DNA of 43,306 nt from Sandaracinaceae bacterium. GTDB taxonomy: Bacteria > Myxococcota_A > Polyangia > Polyangiales > JAFGIB01. A program made the position numbers and the translations under genes. Numbering within the stretch: position 1 is the first letter of the stretch; each line of letters begins with the position of its first letter. Of this stretch, positions 40,760 to 43,306 are shown in pieces. A model generated the notes under the pieces. It was not told the origin of the DNA and searched no databases. It worked only from the letters and a program-made list of their open reading frames with translations. The stretch covers positions 1 through 43,306 of the forward strand of contig JADGRF010000163.1 of assembly GCA_017881055.1 (NCBI GenBank). The letters are read 5' to 3'.

Positions 40760-42477
40760 GGGCTCTCCGTGCGACGCGTGGTGAAGGTTGGGCTCGCGAT
40801 CAGCTCGACCAGCAAGGCCCTGACCGACAAGCTCTGCGTGCGCGATGCTTCTCCGATGCGCGCGATCAGCGGCGCGTCGCCTGCCGCGTACGCGCGTCCG
40901 TAGCCGAACTCGAGCCAGTGCCGCACGTAGCAGGCGTGCGCTTCCGAGCTGTGCGCGATCGTCTGGCCCCACTGCACGGGCCCGTCGTAGCTATGCACGC
41001 CGTCGCTGAGCGTGTACTCCGCCGCGGCATCGACCGCCTTGCCCTTGTCCTGATTGCGGTAGCGACCGACGTCATCGAAGTACTCGAGCGGATAGCCCGC
41101 GGGGTTGATCAGCCGCGCGTGACAGCTCTCACCGCACGTGCCCTTGCCGGTGATCGAGTTCACGCGCTCGCGTCGCGTCGTGCCGGTCATCATCGGTGGC
41201 ATGAACGCCGGCGGCGGGGGCAGCGCGGCGCACAGGATCTTCTGGTTGATGAACACGCCGCGCAGGATCGGCGCCGTGTCACCCGAGCGGTACGTGAGAA
41301 AGCCCGGCTGCGTGAGCAGGCCGGAGCGCGTCATGGGGTCGAGCTCGGCCCGCTTCCACGTGCTGTCATGCGAACCGGTGAGCCCGTAGAGCGCCGCCAG
41401 ATCGCCGTTCACGAAGCTGTGCGTGGCCGTGAGCAAGTCCTTCAGGCTGCCGTCGTGATCGATCACGACGTCGGCCACGAAGCGCTGGGTCTCTTCGCGC
41501 ATCTCCGCGCCGATGCCCGCTGGAACGCCCTTCGGGTGCATGTCGTCGTAGCGACCCAGCTCGAGCAACTGCTTGTGGAAGTCGGCCAGCTTGCTCTTGG
41601 CCTTGGGGTCCGCGAGCATGCGCAGCGCCTGAGCCTTGCGCTCGCTCGCATCGTTCAGCTTGCCGCCGTCAGCTGCAGCCAGCAGGGCGTCGTCCGGCAG
41701 CGAGTCCCAGAGCATGAACGACAGCCGCGAGGCGATGGCGTACTGGTCGAGCGCGATGGTGCCCTTCGCATCCGCCGTGCCCCGCTCCACGCGGTAGACG
41801 AAGTGCGGCGACTGCAGCAACGCCTGAACCGTGAGCTGCACGCCCGCCGTGAACGCGTCGACCGCCGGGAACAGGGCCGCGCCCTGCTCGAACAAGGCCA
41901 CGTGCGCGTCCAGCTCGGGCGCAGTGAGCGGCCGGCGGTAGGCACGACGTGCGAACGCTGTCACGAACGCACGCGCCTTGGCCTTCGGGTCGGTGGGTAG
42001 CGACGCCGGAACCAGCTTCGCCATGCGCGACGAGTCGGCCACCAGGTCCGCCGCCAGCTGCTCGGAGGCTACTTGATAGTCGCCCCACAGCCCCCGCGAC
42101 ACGTCGAGCTCGCCGCCGTTGTTATCGAATTTGGTCCGCGTCTGCGGATCGGTTGTGAAACTCGATACGTCCGGTCCTGCGCTTAGGAAAAGCAAGTCGC
42201 GTACGCTGTTTCCCCACTGGCTGTGGCTCAGACGAGGAAACCCGCTCGAGGCTACCGGGCTTTCGGTATCACAGGAGGTGCTTCTACATTCCCCATTCGT
42301 GCCGCCGGTCCCACCGGCACCGCTACCCGCAGCTCCGTTCGATGCACCTGGGCCGTCCGATGACGGCCCGTTAGGATCGAGAATCGTCCCCGAGGAGCAT
42401 GCGGTCACTGCGAGCAGAAGGCCCAGAGAAACCTGGACCCGAATGCTAGCGCTCCTTGAGCGGTGCGTATGCGGCAT
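40756..42477 (-). CDS. DUF1592/DUF1588-type lipoprotein
   Basis: A 573-residue lipoprotein: signal peptide ending in the lipobox VTAC (Cys27) and a Gly/Ser-rich linker. DUF1587/1592/1588-type domains follow: PRLSHSQWGNSVRDLL, then AFARRAYRRPLTAPELD, QSPHFVYRVE, ASRLSFMLWDSLPDDALL, GLLTQPGFLTYRS and a late CGESCHARLINPAGYPLEYFDDVGRYR. The CGESCH is a CX3CH rather than the common CX2CH heme-type motif. The domain set occurs next to DUF1552 in many myxobacteria and planctomycetes. An extracytoplasmic redox or polymer-degradation role is suspected for the family but not shown. Confidence 0.9.
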   Translation of the reverse strand: MPHTHRSRSASIRVQVSLGLLLAVTACSSGTILDPNGPSSDGPGASNGAAGSGAGGTGGTNGECRSTSCDTESPVASSGFPRLSHSQWGNSVRDLLFLSAGPDVSSFTTDPQTRTKFDNNGGELDVSRGLWGDYQVASEQLAADLVADSSRMAKLVPASLPTDPKAKARAFVTAFARRAYRRPLTAPELDAHVALFEQGAALFPAVDAFTAGVQLTVQALLQSPHFVYRVERGTADAKGTIALDQYAIASRLSFMLWDSLPDDALLAAADGGKLNDASERKAQALRMLADPKAKSKLADFHKQLLELGRYDDMHPKGVPAGIGAEMREETQRFVADVVIDHDGSLKDLLTATHSFVNGDLAALYGLTGSHDSTWKRAELDPMTRSGLLTQPGFLTYRSGDTAPILRGVFINQKILCAALPPPPAFMPPMMTGTTRRERVNSITGKGTCGESCHARLINPAGYPLEYFDDVGRYRNQDKGKAVDAAAEYTLSDGVHSYDGPVQWGQTIAHSSEAHACYVRHWLEFGYGRAYAAGDAPLIARIGEASRTQSLSVRALLVELIASPTFTTRRTESP

Positions 42478-42570
42478 GCAGCCGTGTTGGTGCCTGGGCA
42501 GGCTGTAATCGGGCCAGGTTTGTGCCCGCGGCCGCGATCTGCGTCGCCGTGGGCTGCTAGGCTCTGCGCC

Positions 42571-43278
42571 GTGCTGCGCTCCAGACTACCCCTCTTGCTA
42601 CTCGTCTTCGCGCTGTCCGGCTGCGCCGTGGAGTCGCGCTTCGGCGCAGCAACTCTACCATCCGATGGCGGTGGCGTCGACGCCGGCGAAGACCGCGACC
42701 ACGACGGCGTGTGCGACTCCACCGAGCGCACGATCGGCTCGAACCCCGACGAGCTCGACAGCGATCACGACGGCTTTCCCGACGCGATCGAGTTGCTCAA
42801 CGCGTTCGACCCGATCGACCCGAATTCACCCGGCGTGGATCAGGTCGCGTTCATGCCCGCGAAGAACGACGCCAGCATCGAGCTCGCGCTGCGCGCCACC
42901 GTGGACGGCCAAGGCGAGAGCTTCACGGGCGTGCTGTCGTCGTATCCGTCGATCGATGCCCAGAAGCGCAGCGCGGACGACTTTTTGTCGGGTGTAGTCG
43001 CCGTGGCTGCGGAGCCGCCCGAGAACGTGCATGCAGTCGATGCCTCGGCAGAGCGCTTCGACGCCGTCGTCGGACACACGCGCCTGTCGTTCCGCGCCGG
43101 TTTCCATTACACGAGCAACGTCGATTTTCCGTGTGCCGAAGGCTTTGCGTTCGCGTACGCGCTGAAGAGCGATCAAGGCAAGCACGTCGGCTCGCGCGAC
43201 TACATGATCGTGATCACGCCGAAGGACGCGATGGGTCGCGATCCGAAGTCGTTTTGTCTACCGGCCGCGTGTTTGTAG
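42571..43278 (+). CDS. Ca-binding-repeat lipoprotein
   Basis: A 235-residue predicted lipoprotein. GTG 42571 begins the signal peptide (LRSRLPLLLLVFALSGC, lipobox LSGC). A short Gly/Asp linker precedes two calcium-binding EF-hand-like/thrombospondin type-3 repeats, DRDHDGVCDSTE and DSDHDGFPDAIEL. The remaining about 150 residues, from FDPIDPNSPG, hold a domain with four Cys in total and SYPSIDAQKRSADDFL; I do not recognise it. It diverges from the DUF1592 gene across 93 bases. Nothing is recognised in the last 28 bases of the window. Confidence 0.8.
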   Translation: MLRSRLPLLLLVFALSGCAVESRFGAATLPSDGGGVDAGEDRDHDGVCDSTERTIGSNPDELDSDHDGFPDAIELLNAFDPIDPNSPGVDQVAFMPAKNDASIELALRATVDGQGESFTGVLSSYPSIDAQKRSADDFLSGVVAVAAEPPENVHAVDASAERFDAVVGHTRLSFRAGFHYTSNVDFPCAEGFAFAYALKSDQGKHVGSRDYMIVITPKDAMGRDPKSFCLPAACL

Positions 43279-43306
43279 CGCTTTACGCGCGCGTTACGTG
43301 CGCGCG

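Overview
The window is about 43.3 kb of uniformly GC-rich bacterial chromosome. It carries the replication-origin neighbourhood (dnaA, spacer, dnaN, recF). The organism is most likely a myxobacterium-type member of the Myxococcota. The reasons are the density of lipoproteins with Asp/Ala/Gly-rich linkers and Cys-rich or Ca-binding modules, a DUF1592/DUF1588-type and DUF1552-type gene pair, a TonB-C/TonB-receptor fusion, an ECF sigma factor with a membrane partner, and the dnaA-dnaN-recF order without gyrB directly after it. I recognise no rRNA, tRNA, CRISPR array, prophage or intact insertion sequence.

Left part (1-20 kb). A VapC-like toxin and a ribbon-helix-helix antitoxin are followed by a minus-strand operon-like set: glutamine-synthetase-like ligase, Fe-alcohol dehydrogenase and aldehyde dehydrogenase. 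Together these look like a gamma-glutamylation route for an amino alcohol. Next come a large Cys-rich lipoprotein, a HAD-IIA protein, an SMP-30-like lipoprotein, an FHA membrane protein, an APH-fold kinase, an acyl-CoA hydrolase/transferase, RlmI, small membrane and lipoproteins, a TonB-C/TonB-receptor fusion coupled to a lipoprotein, and ychF. A REP-like palindromic element occurs five times between these genes.

Middle part (20-31.7 kb). Directly after ychF lie a decapitated methyltransferase remnant and a likely structured non-coding RNA gene with a sigma70-like promoter and a strong intrinsic terminator. They are followed by a lipoprotein, an MBL hydrolase, a YfhL-type ferredoxin with a clear promoter, a patatin-like lipase, a left-handed-beta-helix acyltransferase, an anti-sigma/ECF sigma/outer-membrane protein set, then dnaA, the probable oriC, dnaN and recF. 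The spacers on both sides of dnaA carry unusual GATC clusters.

Right part (31.7-43.3 kb). An orphan FliI/SctN-family ATPase lies downstream of dnaJ. Then come an RluA-type pseudouridine synthase, a three-gene surface-protein cluster whose last lipoprotein is split by a one-base G-run frameshift, a DUF3025 protein, the Tat-exported DUF1552 and lipoprotein DUF1592 pair, and a lipoprotein with EF-hand-like/thrombospondin-type-3 Ca-binding repeats.
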